DNA of 64,000 nt from Brotaphodocola faecis (GTDB taxonomy: Bacteria > Bacillota > Clostridia > Lachnospirales > Lachnospiraceae): NCBI RefSeq assembly GCF_040096075.1, contig NZ_JBBMFJ010000009.1, positions 1 to 64,000 on the forward strand, read 5' to 3'. Within the stretch, counting starts at the first letter, position 1. Each line of letters opens with the position of its first letter. A program made the translations under genes and the position numbers. The notes below the pieces were generated by a model. It saw only the letters and a list, made by a program, of their open reading frames with translations. It did no database searches and was not told the origin of the DNA. Shown here in pieces: positions 41,060 to 49,169 of this stretch.

Positions 41060-41695
41060 TTACTTGGAAGCTTTCACTGTTTCTTTGATCGTTACTAAAG
41101 ATTTCTTCGGTCCTGGAACAGCGCCCTTAACCAGAAGCAGATTGTTCTCAATGTCTACGCGGACAATCTCAAGGTTCTGAATGGTAACCTGCTTGGAACC
41201 CATATGTCCCGGCATGCCTTTACCCTTGAATACCTTGCTCGGATCAGAACAAGCACCGTTGGAACCCTGATGACGATGGAATTTAGAACCATGAGCCATA
41301 GGTCCTCTGTGCTGGCCGTGTCTCTTGATCGCGCCCTGGAAACCTTTACCTTTGGAAACAGCGGTTGCATCCACCTTATCGCCGTTAGCGAAGATGTCAG
41401 CTTTGATCTCGTCCTTTACAGAATACTCTTCTGCGTTCTCGAAACGGAACTCGCGGACGAATCTCTTGTAGGAAACACCTGCCTTGTCGAAGTGTCCCTT
41501 AACCGGTTTGCTAACCAGTTTGTCTCTCTTGTCTACAAAACCAACCTGAACTGCTTTGTAGCCATCGTTCTCAACGGTCTTAACCTGGGTTACTACGCAC
41601 GGGCCAGCCTGAAGAACGGTTACCGGAACTAACACGCCATCTTCGTTGAAGATCTGAGTCATTCCGACTTTGGTAGCTAAGATAGCTTTCTTCAT
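41060..41695 (-). CDS. rplC: Ribosomal protein L3
   Basis: 211 aa: MKKAILATKVGMTQIFNEDG, the central GFQGAIKRHGQHRGPMAHGSKFHRHQGS and GKGMPGHMGSKQVTIQNLEIV. It is 51 bases after rpsJ. Confidence 0.98.
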   Translation of the reverse strand: MKKAILATKVGMTQIFNEDGVLVPVTVLQAGPCVVTQVKTVENDGYKAVQVGFVDKRDKLVSKPVKGHFDKAGVSYKRFVREFRFENAEEYSVKDEIKADIFANGDKVDATAVSKGKGFQGAIKRHGQHRGPMAHGSKFHRHQGSNGACSDPSKVFKGKGMPGHMGSKQVTIQNLEIVRVDIENNLLLVKGAVPGPKKSLVTIKETVKASK

Positions 41696-41746
41696 TTCAA
41701 TTTCCTCCTTACAGCGGATTACCTTTTACGGCAATCATACTAAAGC

Positions 41747-42064
41747 TTATTTCTGTTTCATTTTGATGTCGATATAAACACCAGCCGGCATTTCCAGTTT
41801 GCTTAATGCATCAACTGTCTTCTGGCTCGGAGTGGTGATATCGATAAGTCTTTTGTGAGTTCTCTGCTCGAACTGCTCTCTGGAATCTTTGTACTTGTGT
41901 ACCGCTCTCAGAATAGTTACTACCTCTTTCTTGGTCGGTAACGGTACCGGTCCGCTCACCTGAGCCCCTGTCTTCTTTACGGTCTCGATGATTTTTCCAG
42001 CAGACTGATCAACTAACTGATGATCATAAGCTTTTAATGTGATTCTCATTACTTGACTTGCCAT
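41747..42064 (-). CDS. rpsJ: Ribosomal protein S10
   Basis: 105 aa, first gene of the superoperon: VMRITLKAYDHQLVDQSAGKIIETVKKTGAQVSGPVPLPTKKEVVTIL and RTHKRLIDITTPSQKTVDALSKLEMPAGV. It also acts in transcription antitermination with NusB. Start at MASQ (42064), about ten bases after GGAGG; a longer frame to 42154 lies in the leader. Confidence 0.98.
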   Translation of the reverse strand: MASQVMRITLKAYDHQLVDQSAGKIIETVKKTGAQVSGPVPLPTKKEVVTILRAVHKYKDSREQFEQRTHKRLIDITTPSQKTVDALSKLEMPAGVYIDIKMKQK

Positions 42065-42295
42065 AAAAAAAGTCGCCTCCTTTTCGCACTTTTGTTTGAA
42101 GTACGACAAGCGGTGACTGTACACATCTCCGTGTGTGTCGCGCGGACTACACACTGCGTTACTGCAATTACTCTTTTACTACAGCTGTTAAATTGGTACA
42201 GTGACTTGTCGTCAGTTTCCTAACTTGACATTCGCTCCACGGAAAACCTGCCATGTGGGCAGCAACCTCACGTTTCATCGCTATCATGTCACAGC
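42065..42295 (-). ncRNA. S10-operon leader (untranslated, ~230 bases)
   Basis: Between the promoter and rpsJ the transcript can form several hairpins: a GACAT / ATGTC pair closing a domain with CTGCC / GGCAG inside (about 42220-42292), and GTGTGT / ACACAC near 42131-42156. No gene is present. Long leaders before rpsJ are sites of autogenous control in other bacteria, but I recognise no known family here. Confidence 0.5.
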
Positions 42296-42301
42296 CTTTG
42301 T

Positions 42302-42330
42302 ATATTACCATAGTCTTTCCATAAAAGCAA
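42302..42330 (-). promoter_or_regulatory. S10 superoperon promoter
   Basis: Minus strand TTGCTT (42325-42330), 17 bases, TAATAT (42302-42307). Confidence 0.7.
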
Positions 42331-42424
42331 GCATTTTAGCCATTATTTTTATGTTTTTATTTGTATACAATCTAATTCCATTTCAAACTGTCATTACGCT
42401 TTTCAGCTATTGGAATAAATAAGA

Positions 42425-42476
42425 AAATGAAAAAGAGAGCTGCACAGCAATTTACTGTATCAGCTCTCTTTCATTT
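42425..42476 (-). terminator. Terminator of second cell-wall-binding protein gene
   Basis: Minus-strand stem GAAAGAGAGCTG / CAGCTCTCTTTTTC with T-rich end, six bases after the stop codon at 42483. Confidence 0.85.
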
Positions 42477-42482
42477 TTTATT

Positions 42483-43856
42483 TTAATCGTTATCCCACTC
42501 CGGCTCCTCCGGGCTGCGGTAATCTCCTCCAGCTACGCTCTCGTCATCCTCTTTTACCAGGATGCCGCTGCTGTTGGTCTTGTATTTTACGCCATTGCTG
42601 TCCTTTACCGTAGTGTTCTTGGCAATCTTGCCGGACGTGTTCACCACATAGTTCTTGTAGCTGTTTCCGGTTGGAATGGTGAATACCTCATACTTGCTTC
42701 CGGAATCCGCTTTCTGCAGCTTGCCCATGTAATACAGGCAATTGTCGTACACACCGGTATAACCCTTTCCGGTAGAATTGAAATAATACGGCCAGGAAAC
42801 GCCGCCCTCGGTAATGTTGTACTTGCCGGTAAGCATACTGCTCTGCGGATAATTTCCGAAATAATATGCCGTGTATTCGTTTCCATTGCTGCTGGTATAG
42901 ACCTTCTGAATTCCGTATACCGGAGTTCCGTACTCGTTAAACAGATGTGTGTATCCGTTGATGCGCTTTAAATCACTGGTTTTGGCACTGCCCTTTGCCG
43001 GGCCCACTTCCGGAACGCCCTTGGAATTGAAATAGAACCATTCCACATCGTGGTCATAATGGCTCGCCAGATATTCCGGCGGCTCTGCAGAGTACCAGCC
43101 GGTGCGGACCTTGCCGTCCGTATCCACCAAGCGGTAATCTTCAATGCTGTCCGATTCGTCGCCGGTAACACAGACCCAGCCAGTCTGAACCGCTCCGTCT
43201 TCCCGCAGACAGTAGTAGGTTCCGTTAATCTTTTTCTGTTTTACATTGGTTCCGTTCTCATTCGGAACTACCTTTTTTCCATTTGTGCCAAAATAATACC
43301 AGTACTGACCGTCACTGGCAGTCTCAAACGGACCGGTGTGCGTATCTTCATCCTGATATTCCTCCGGCGGAGTCAGCTTCTTCCAACCGGTTACCATGAC
43401 ACCGGAATCGTCGCAGTAGTACATGTTATCGAGGATCCAACCAGTCTCCATGGCTCCGGTATCACCGAAATAACGGTACTGGCCATCAATCTGCGCCCAT
43501 TTTTCTTTGAGGCACTTGCCGTTGGTTCCAAAATAATACCAGTCATACCCGGATGCTTTGCGGCTGTTTGCCACCTGCAGCCACTTGTTGGTGATCATGA
43601 TACCGCTGGAATCTACATAATAGTCGTCGTTATCGACCCATTTGTCAGCTGCCATGGCGCCGCTGCTTTCCAGATAACGCCAGGTTCCGTCCTGCGCCTG
43701 ACGCCATGCGTTGGTTACCTTGCTTCCATTGTTATTGTAGTATACCCAGTTATTGCCCTCCTGTGCCCAGCCTGTTGCCGCGAAAGCGGTGACACCCACC
43801 GCGCCCAGGCTCATGACTGCCGCCAGGACAAATACTGCCAACCCCGTTTTCTTCAT
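42483..43856 (-). CDS. Secreted cell-wall-binding repeat protein (457 aa)
   Basis: Signal peptide (KKTGLAVFVLAAVMSLGAVGVTAFA) is followed almost at once by choline-binding-type repeats that fill the rest of the protein: GWAQEGNNWVYYNNNGSKV, RQAQDGTWRYLESSGAM, WAQIDGQYRYFGDTGAM and more, about a dozen in all, some degenerate. The tail is acidic (EDDESVAGGDYRSPEEPEWDND). No catalytic or adhesin domain is visible, so it is either a pure wall-binding surface protein or a repeat protein whose function lies in the repeats. Related in type, not a copy, to the protein at 24343-25581. Confidence 0.85.
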   Translation of the reverse strand: MKKTGLAVFVLAAVMSLGAVGVTAFAATGWAQEGNNWVYYNNNGSKVTNAWRQAQDGTWRYLESSGAMAADKWVDNDDYYVDSSGIMITNKWLQVANSRKASGYDWYYFGTNGKCLKEKWAQIDGQYRYFGDTGAMETGWILDNMYYCDDSGVMVTGWKKLTPPEEYQDEDTHTGPFETASDGQYWYYFGTNGKKVVPNENGTNVKQKKINGTYYCLREDGAVQTGWVCVTGDESDSIEDYRLVDTDGKVRTGWYSAEPPEYLASHYDHDVEWFYFNSKGVPEVGPAKGSAKTSDLKRINGYTHLFNEYGTPVYGIQKVYTSSNGNEYTAYYFGNYPQSSMLTGKYNITEGGVSWPYYFNSTGKGYTGVYDNCLYYMGKLQKADSGSKYEVFTIPTGNSYKNYVVNTSGKIAKNTTVKDSNGVKYKTNSSGILVKEDDESVAGGDYRSPEEPEWDND

Positions 43857-43954
43857 ATATAAAAGCTCCTTCGTATCGTTGCGCCGCTGCTTGTTTCTTT
43901 CGTTCAGTCAGTCTGTGAACGCGTTCTTTCCCAAGGCGGTCTCTTATGTTTTTC

Positions 43955-43983
43955 ATTTTAGCAATAACAGGCAGATTATTCAA
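43955..43983 (-). promoter_or_regulatory. Promoter of second cell-wall-binding protein gene
   Basis: Minus strand TTGAAT (43978-43983), 17 bases, TAAAAT (43955-43960). Confidence 0.65.
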
Positions 43984-44019
43984 CCAATTCTCGAAAATTG
44001 ATTCTTACGATTAAATAAA

Positions 44020-44062
44020 GAAACAGGCCCCCGCGAAAATGCGGAAGCCTGTCTGAATTTTC
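44020..44062 (-). terminator. glnN terminator
   Basis: Minus-strand stem ACAGGCTTCCGC / GCGGGGGCCTGT with a 6-base loop and T-rich end, just after glnN. Confidence 0.8.
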
Positions 44063-44078
44063 TGTTATGTAATAATGT

Positions 44079-46196
44079 TTATACCTCAAACATCAGATCG
44101 CCGTAGCTCGGGAATGGCCACAGATCTTTGTCCACGATCATCTCCAGCTTATCAGCCGGTGCGCGGAGTGCTGCCATAGCCGGAACCACTTTCTCGTGGT
44201 AAACATGCGCCTGAGTTTCTGCGCCTTCCACGCCTGCTGCTTCCTCGGTGATATCGATCAGGGCAGCCAAAGCTACCTTCATATCGGAAAGCAGTGCGGA
44301 GGTCTCGGTGAGCAGTTCAGCCTGTACACTGGTGTCTGCCTCCGGGCATGCAGCCTTGACTGCGCCAAGAGAACCGGCTAACTGGGTGGTGTACTTGATG
44401 ACTGCCGGGATGATCTGCTTGCCTGCCATATCGATCATGGTTCTTGCTTCGATGTTGATCATCTTGCCATATGCCTCGTACTCAACCTCAGCACGGGACT
44501 CCAGCTCTGCCTTGGTGAATACGCCAAAGGACTCGTAAAGTTTTACTGCCTTGTCGGTAGTGAGAGCCGGAATTGCCTCTACCATGGAGCGGATGTTCGG
44601 AAGACCGCGTCTGCCAGCCTCTTCTACCCACGCATCGGAGTAACCGTTGCCGTTGAAGATGATGCGCTTGTGGTCGCGGAACAGTTTCTTGATCATGTCA
44701 TGAACTGCGGTATCAAAGTCATCTGCCTTCTCCAGCTCATCTGCTGCCTCTTTGAAGGCCTCTGCCACGATGGTATTCAGGACTACGTTTGCCGGAGCGA
44801 TGGAATCGGAAGAACCTACCATACGGAACTCGAACTTGTTGCCGGTGAAAGCAAACGGTGAAGTACGGTTACGGTCGGTTGCGTCTTTGTCCAGATCCGG
44901 AAGGGTTGCAACGCCGGTCTTTAAGGTGCCGCCGCTCTTGGAGTGGGTTGCCTCACCGGTGCTGCACAGCTGATCGATGACATCCTCCAGCTGCTCGCCC
45001 AGGAATACGGAAATGATGGCTGGCGGTGCCTCGTTTGCGCCCAGACGGTGATCGTTACCGATGTCGGCTGCGGATTCGCGAAGCAGGTCTGCGTGAGTAT
45101 CCACTGCCTTTAAGATGCAGGCCAGAACCAGAAGGAACTGGATGTTCTCGTGCGGGGTGTCGCCCGGGTTTAACAGGTTTACACCATCATCGGAGGTGAG
45201 GGACCAGTTGTTGTGCTTACCGGAACCGTTCACGCCTGCAAACGGCTTCTCATGAAGCAGGCAGGTAAGGCCCTGACGTCCTGCAACCTTCTTTAAGGTT
45301 TCCATAACCATCTGGTTGTGGTCTACTGCCAGGTTTGCCTGATCGTAGATCGGAGCCAGCTCGTGCTGTGCCGGAGCAACCTCGTTGTGCTGGGTCTTGG
45401 CGGTAACGCCCAGTTTCCAGAGTTCCTCGTTGACTGCCTTCATATAAGCACCGATGCGCTCACGGATGGCACCGAAGTAGTGGTCATCCAGCTCCTGCCC
45501 CTTCGGAGGCATAGCACCGAACAGGGTGCGGCCGGTGTAGATTAAGTCTTTTCTCTGTAAGTACTTCTGACGATCTACGATGAAGTACTCCTGCTCCGGT
45601 CCAACGGACGGGCATACACGCTTTGCGGTGGTGTTGCCGAAGAGTCTTAAGATTCTTAAGGACTGCTCATCAATGGCCTGCATGGAACGAAGAAGCGGAG
45701 TCTTCTGATCCAGTGCCTCGCCAGTGTAGGAACAGAACGCGGTCGGAATGCAAAGGGTTACGCCGCAGGCATCTTCTCTTAAGAATGCCGGAGAGGTGCA
45801 GTCCCATGCGGTATAGCCTCTTGCCTCGAAAGTAGCACGCAGGCCGCCTGACGGGAAGGAAGATGCATCCGGCTCGCCTTTTATGAGCTCTTTGCCGGAG
45901 AACTCCATGATGACCTTGCCTTCTGCATCCGGCGCAGAAATGAAGGAATCATGCTTCTCTGCGGTTACGCCGGTCAGCGGCTGGAACCAGTGGGTATAAT
46001 GGGTTGCCCCTCTCTCGATCGCCCAGTCCTTCATTGCGTGTGCAACCACATCTGCAATGGACGGATCCAGCTCAGCGCCATCTTCGATGGTCTTTTTCAT
46101 TTTCTTGAAAACACTCTTTGGTAAGCGTTCTCTCATAACGGTTTCGTTGAAGACGTTCTTGCCAAAAATCTCAGCTACATTCATAACTTCGCTCAT
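44079..46196 (-). CDS. glnN: Glutamine synthetase type III
   Basis: 705 aa GSIII, which makes glutamine from glutamate, ammonia and ATP. The length and the motifs are those of the large family, not the 440-470-aa GSI: GPEQEYFIVD, AKTQHNEVAPAQHELAP, NGSGKHNNWSLTSDDGVNLLNPGD, RLGANEAPPAIISVFLGEQL and RNRTSPFAFTGNKFEFRMVGSS. Start at MSEVMNV (46196), preceded by GGAAGG; the longer reading is in the gap. It stands alone between terminators. No GlnR or nitrogen-sensing site was recognised upstream. Confidence 0.97.
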   Translation of the reverse strand: MSEVMNVAEIFGKNVFNETVMRERLPKSVFKKMKKTIEDGAELDPSIADVVAHAMKDWAIERGATHYTHWFQPLTGVTAEKHDSFISAPDAEGKVIMEFSGKELIKGEPDASSFPSGGLRATFEARGYTAWDCTSPAFLREDACGVTLCIPTAFCSYTGEALDQKTPLLRSMQAIDEQSLRILRLFGNTTAKRVCPSVGPEQEYFIVDRQKYLQRKDLIYTGRTLFGAMPPKGQELDDHYFGAIRERIGAYMKAVNEELWKLGVTAKTQHNEVAPAQHELAPIYDQANLAVDHNQMVMETLKKVAGRQGLTCLLHEKPFAGVNGSGKHNNWSLTSDDGVNLLNPGDTPHENIQFLLVLACILKAVDTHADLLRESAADIGNDHRLGANEAPPAIISVFLGEQLEDVIDQLCSTGEATHSKSGGTLKTGVATLPDLDKDATDRNRTSPFAFTGNKFEFRMVGSSDSIAPANVVLNTIVAEAFKEAADELEKADDFDTAVHDMIKKLFRDHKRIIFNGNGYSDAWVEEAGRRGLPNIRSMVEAIPALTTDKAVKLYESFGVFTKAELESRAEVEYEAYGKMINIEARTMIDMAGKQIIPAVIKYTTQLAGSLGAVKAACPEADTSVQAELLTETSALLSDMKVALAALIDITEEAAGVEGAETQAHVYHEKVVPAMAALRAPADKLEMIVDKDLWPFPSYGDLMFEV

Positions 46197-46299
46197 AGAC
46201 TTTTCCTTCCTCTCACTTAGAATTGCCGTTCCCGGTCTCCTCACCCTGCCCTAAATTATTTTTATTTATACTTAATTTTCTTAAGCTGGGTATCTGGTT

Positions 46300-46338
46300 A
46301 AAAAAAATGGTGCTCTTCCTTTGTGGAAGAACACCATC
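46300..46338 (-). terminator. fba terminator
   Basis: Minus-strand stem ATGGTGTTCTTCC / GGAAGAGCACCAT with a 5-base loop followed by eight T residues. Confidence 0.9.
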
Positions 46339-46422
46339 GTTCCCTAATTAAAATAAACCATCAGGTTGGAAAAAGCAAGTGTTTTTTTGCATTTTTCCGT
46401 ATTTTTTTCAAAGCACTGATTT

Positions 46423-47286
46423 TCAGGCTTTTCCAACGGAACCAAACAGTTCCATTTTCTCTTTTACGGTAGCCTTGATTGCTTCTGCGCCCGGTGCAAG
46501 CAGCTTACGCGGATCGAAGCCCTTGCCCTCTAAATCCTTGCCTGCCTCAACGTACTTACGGGTAGCATCTGCGAAGGATAACTGGCACTCGGTGTTAACG
46601 TTGATCTTTGCTACGCCAAGGTCAATGGCTTTCTTGATCATGTCAGCCGGGATACCGGTACCGCCGTGAAGAACTAACGGCAGATCGCCTACTTTTTCTT
46701 TGACTGCTGCCAGAGTCTCGAAGCTTAAGCCCTTCCAGTTTGCCGGATATTTGCCGTGGATATTGCCGATGCCTGCTGCCAGGAAATCTACACCCAGGTC
46801 TGCGATCATCTTGCACTCGTTCGGATCTGCGCACTCGCCCATACCGATGACACCATCTTCCTCACCGCCGATGGAACCAACCTCAGCCTCGATGGAAAGG
46901 CCCATAGCGTGAGCAACCTTTACTAACTCTTTGGTTTTCTCTATGTTCTCCTCGATGGCATAGTGAGAACCATCGAACATGATGGATGAGAAACCTGCCT
47001 TAATGCACTTATAGCAGCCGTCATAGGTGCCGTGGTCTAAGTGCAGTGCTACCGGAACGGTAATGTTCATTTCCTCGATCATGGCTTTTACCATAGCGGA
47101 AACGGTCTTAAATCCGGTCATATACTTGCCTGCGCCCTCAGATACGCCCAGGATAACCGGGGAATTTAACTCCTGTGCGGTTGCCAGGATGGCCTTGGTC
47201 CACTCCAGGTTGTTGATGTTGAACTGACCTACTGCATAGTGTCCTTCTACTGCCTTTTTCAGCATTTCTGTTGCAGATACTAACAT
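46423..47286 (-). CDS. fba: Fructose-1,6-bisphosphate aldolase, class II
   Basis: 287 aa zinc aldolase of glycolysis. Motifs: GQFNINNLEW, VALHLDHGTYDGC (zinc His and catalytic Asp), IEAEVGSIGGEEDG (Glu), NIHGKYP (His), LVLHGGTGIP (His) and KINVNTECQLSF. Start at the ATG (47286) after GGAGG; the frame two codons longer starts with TTG. Full length, single gene. Confidence 0.96.
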   Translation of the reverse strand: MLVSATEMLKKAVEGHYAVGQFNINNLEWTKAILATAQELNSPVILGVSEGAGKYMTGFKTVSAMVKAMIEEMNITVPVALHLDHGTYDGCYKCIKAGFSSIMFDGSHYAIEENIEKTKELVKVAHAMGLSIEAEVGSIGGEEDGVIGMGECADPNECKMIADLGVDFLAAGIGNIHGKYPANWKGLSFETLAAVKEKVGDLPLVLHGGTGIPADMIKKAIDLGVAKINVNTECQLSFADATRKYVEAGKDLEGKGFDPRKLLAPGAEAIKATVKEKMELFGSVGKA

Positions 47287-47362
47287 GTTCAAAACCTCCG
47301 TTTTTCTATAGTTTGCCCTACGGCCTGTCCCAAATACAGGCTGCGGGGTTACAACTGTCTTT

Positions 47363-47391
47363 ATTATATTACAAAAACAGTTTTTTGTGAA
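47363..47391 (-). promoter_or_regulatory. fba promoter
   Basis: Minus strand TTCACA (47386-47391), 17 bases, TATAAT (47363-47368). Confidence 0.75.
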
Positions 47392-47440
47392 GCGGATAAC
47401 AAAATTCCGGCGTCAGTTGTTTCTACAATTCTGACAATCC

Positions 47441-48928
47441 TTACAGGCCCAGGATTTCTGCCACGTTCTTCTCCATGTCGGCTGCGTCGCACTCTCTGGT
47501 GTGACGGATCTCAGCATTGCGGATCTCCTCGACTGCGCGCGGGATGGCTACGCCGGATGCCTTGCACAGGGCGTCGATGGAAGCGAATTCATCGGTCTCT
47601 GCCTCTTTGCCGGTTACAGCTGCCATAACGCTGTGGGAGAACTTGTACGGGCTTGCGGTGGACGCAATGACGGTCGGTGTCTTGTCTCCGGTCTCTGCCA
47701 CATACTTTTTATATACGCAGGAAGCTACGCCAGTATGCGTATCAATGATGTATCCAGTCTCATCTGCCAGATGTTTCATGCCGGCAGCATTCTCAGCCTC
47801 GGTTGCGTAACCGCCCACAAAATCCTTCATGAAGGCTTTCATGGAGTCGGTAACGGTGTATGCGCCCTTGGTGCTTAAATCTTCCATGAGCTTTTTATTT
47901 GCTGCCGCGTCACATCCGGTGCTTAAATAAATCAGGCGCTCTAAGTTGCTGGAGATAAGGATATCCATGGACGGAGAATTGGTCAGGATAAACTCTCTCT
48001 TGCGGTCGTAGGTGCCGGTCTTGAAAAAGTCATACAGGACCTTATTGTCGTTGGATGCGCAGATGAGGGTCTTGATCGGCACGCCCATCTGTTTTGCCAG
48101 GTAGGCAGCCAGAATGTTTCCGAAGTTTCCGGTCGGAACCGTCACGTTGATGAGATCGCCGTTCCGGACCTCGCCATTCTGAACCAGCTTTGCGTAAGCG
48201 TAAACATAGTAAACCACCTGCGGAACCAGACGGCCGATGTTGATGGAGTTTGCGGAAGAGAGCTGGAAGCCCTTTGCAGCCAGTTTTGCAGCAAACTCTT
48301 TGTCACCGAAGATTTTCTTTACGCCGGTCTGGGCATCGTCAAAGTTGCCGTGAATGGAAACAACCGCAGTGTTTGCGCCCTTCTGGGTTACCATCTGCAG
48401 CTCCTGAACCTTGCTGACGCCGCCCTTCGGATAGAACACGATGATACGGGTTCCCGGTACATCCGCAAAACCAGCCATAGCGGCCTTTCCGGTATCTCCG
48501 GAGGTTGCAGTCAGGATGACGATTTCATTCTCCACATGATTCTTCTTTGCGGATGTGGTCATCAGGTACGGAAGAATGGACAGCGCCATGTCTTTGAAGG
48601 CAATGGTGCTTCCGTGGAACAGCTCCAGATAATAAGCGCCGTCTGCCTTGACAAGCGGAGCAATCTCCTCGGTGTCAAACTTGCTGTCGTAAGCGTGGTC
48701 GATGCAGTAGCGCAGCTCCTCCTCGGTGAAGTCTGTTAAGAACTGCTTCATAACGCGGTAAGCCGTTTCCTGGTAGGTCATGCCTGCCAGCTCTTCCATC
48801 GTTACATCCAGCTTCGGGATTGAAGTCGGCATGAACAGGCCGCCGTCGTCAGCCAGTCCTTTTAAAATAGCCTGAGATGCAGTCAGTCCGCTCTCGCCGC
48901 CTCTTGTGCTCTGATATGTTAAGTTCAT
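47441..48928 (-). CDS. thrC: Threonine synthase
   Basis: 495 aa PLP enzyme that turns O-phosphohomoserine into threonine. It begins MNLTYQSTRGGESGLTASQAILKG; the PLP lysine is in FHGSTIAFKDMALS (near residue 113), with LTATSGDTGKAAMAGFADV and VTVPTGNFGNILAAYLAKQMG for phosphate and cofactor binding. The length fits the longer bacterial/yeast-type branch. No threonine T-box or attenuator was recognised in the 180-base region before it. Confidence 0.96.
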   Translation of the reverse strand: MNLTYQSTRGGESGLTASQAILKGLADDGGLFMPTSIPKLDVTMEELAGMTYQETAYRVMKQFLTDFTEEELRYCIDHAYDSKFDTEEIAPLVKADGAYYLELFHGSTIAFKDMALSILPYLMTTSAKKNHVENEIVILTATSGDTGKAAMAGFADVPGTRIIVFYPKGGVSKVQELQMVTQKGANTAVVSIHGNFDDAQTGVKKIFGDKEFAAKLAAKGFQLSSANSINIGRLVPQVVYYVYAYAKLVQNGEVRNGDLINVTVPTGNFGNILAAYLAKQMGVPIKTLICASNDNKVLYDFFKTGTYDRKREFILTNSPSMDILISSNLERLIYLSTGCDAAANKKLMEDLSTKGAYTVTDSMKAFMKDFVGGYATEAENAAGMKHLADETGYIIDTHTGVASCVYKKYVAETGDKTPTVIASTASPYKFSHSVMAAVTGKEAETDEFASIDALCKASGVAIPRAVEEIRNAEIRHTRECDAADMEKNVAEILGL

Positions 48929-49002
48929 AGCTCTCTTTCCTTTCTCCCTTTTCAGTGAATACGTTTTATACAGCTACAATTTTGTGTAACTACATTTTTG
49001 TT

Positions 49003-49032
49003 GATTGTAGCACAGGCAAATATCATTTGTCC
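49003..49032 (-). promoter_or_regulatory. thrC promoter (candidate)
   Basis: Minus strand TGGACA (49027-49032), 18 bases, TACAAT (49003-49008), with TGTGC before the -10 box. Confidence 0.55.
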
Positions 49033-49107
49033 ATGCTTTCTTTGTGAACAAAAGGCATTCAATGTGTATTGAAGGTTTTTTTCGGATATGCTAAACTGAG
49101 GAAAATT

Positions 49108-49134
49108 GTAACTGTTCAGTACCTTCACAGTTAC
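49108..49134. repeat. Dispersed 27-bp palindrome, copy 3
   Basis: Same 27-mer as at 10457-10483 with one C-to-T change in the loop; both 8-bp arms are identical. It lies in the divergent thrC / CmpB-like intergenic region, 36 bases before the latter gene. Confidence 0.85.
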
Positions 49135-49169
49135 GGGAAATTATTGAATACAGCAAGAGGACTTTGATT

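Noticed and set aside
42065..42154. N-terminally extended rpsJ reading (starting near 42154)
   Set aside because: The added 30 residues are in the leader; the GGAGG site points to the start at 42064.
48929..49107. T-box or attenuator before thrC
   Set aside because: No GGTGG T-box core, no leader terminator; only a plausible promoter.
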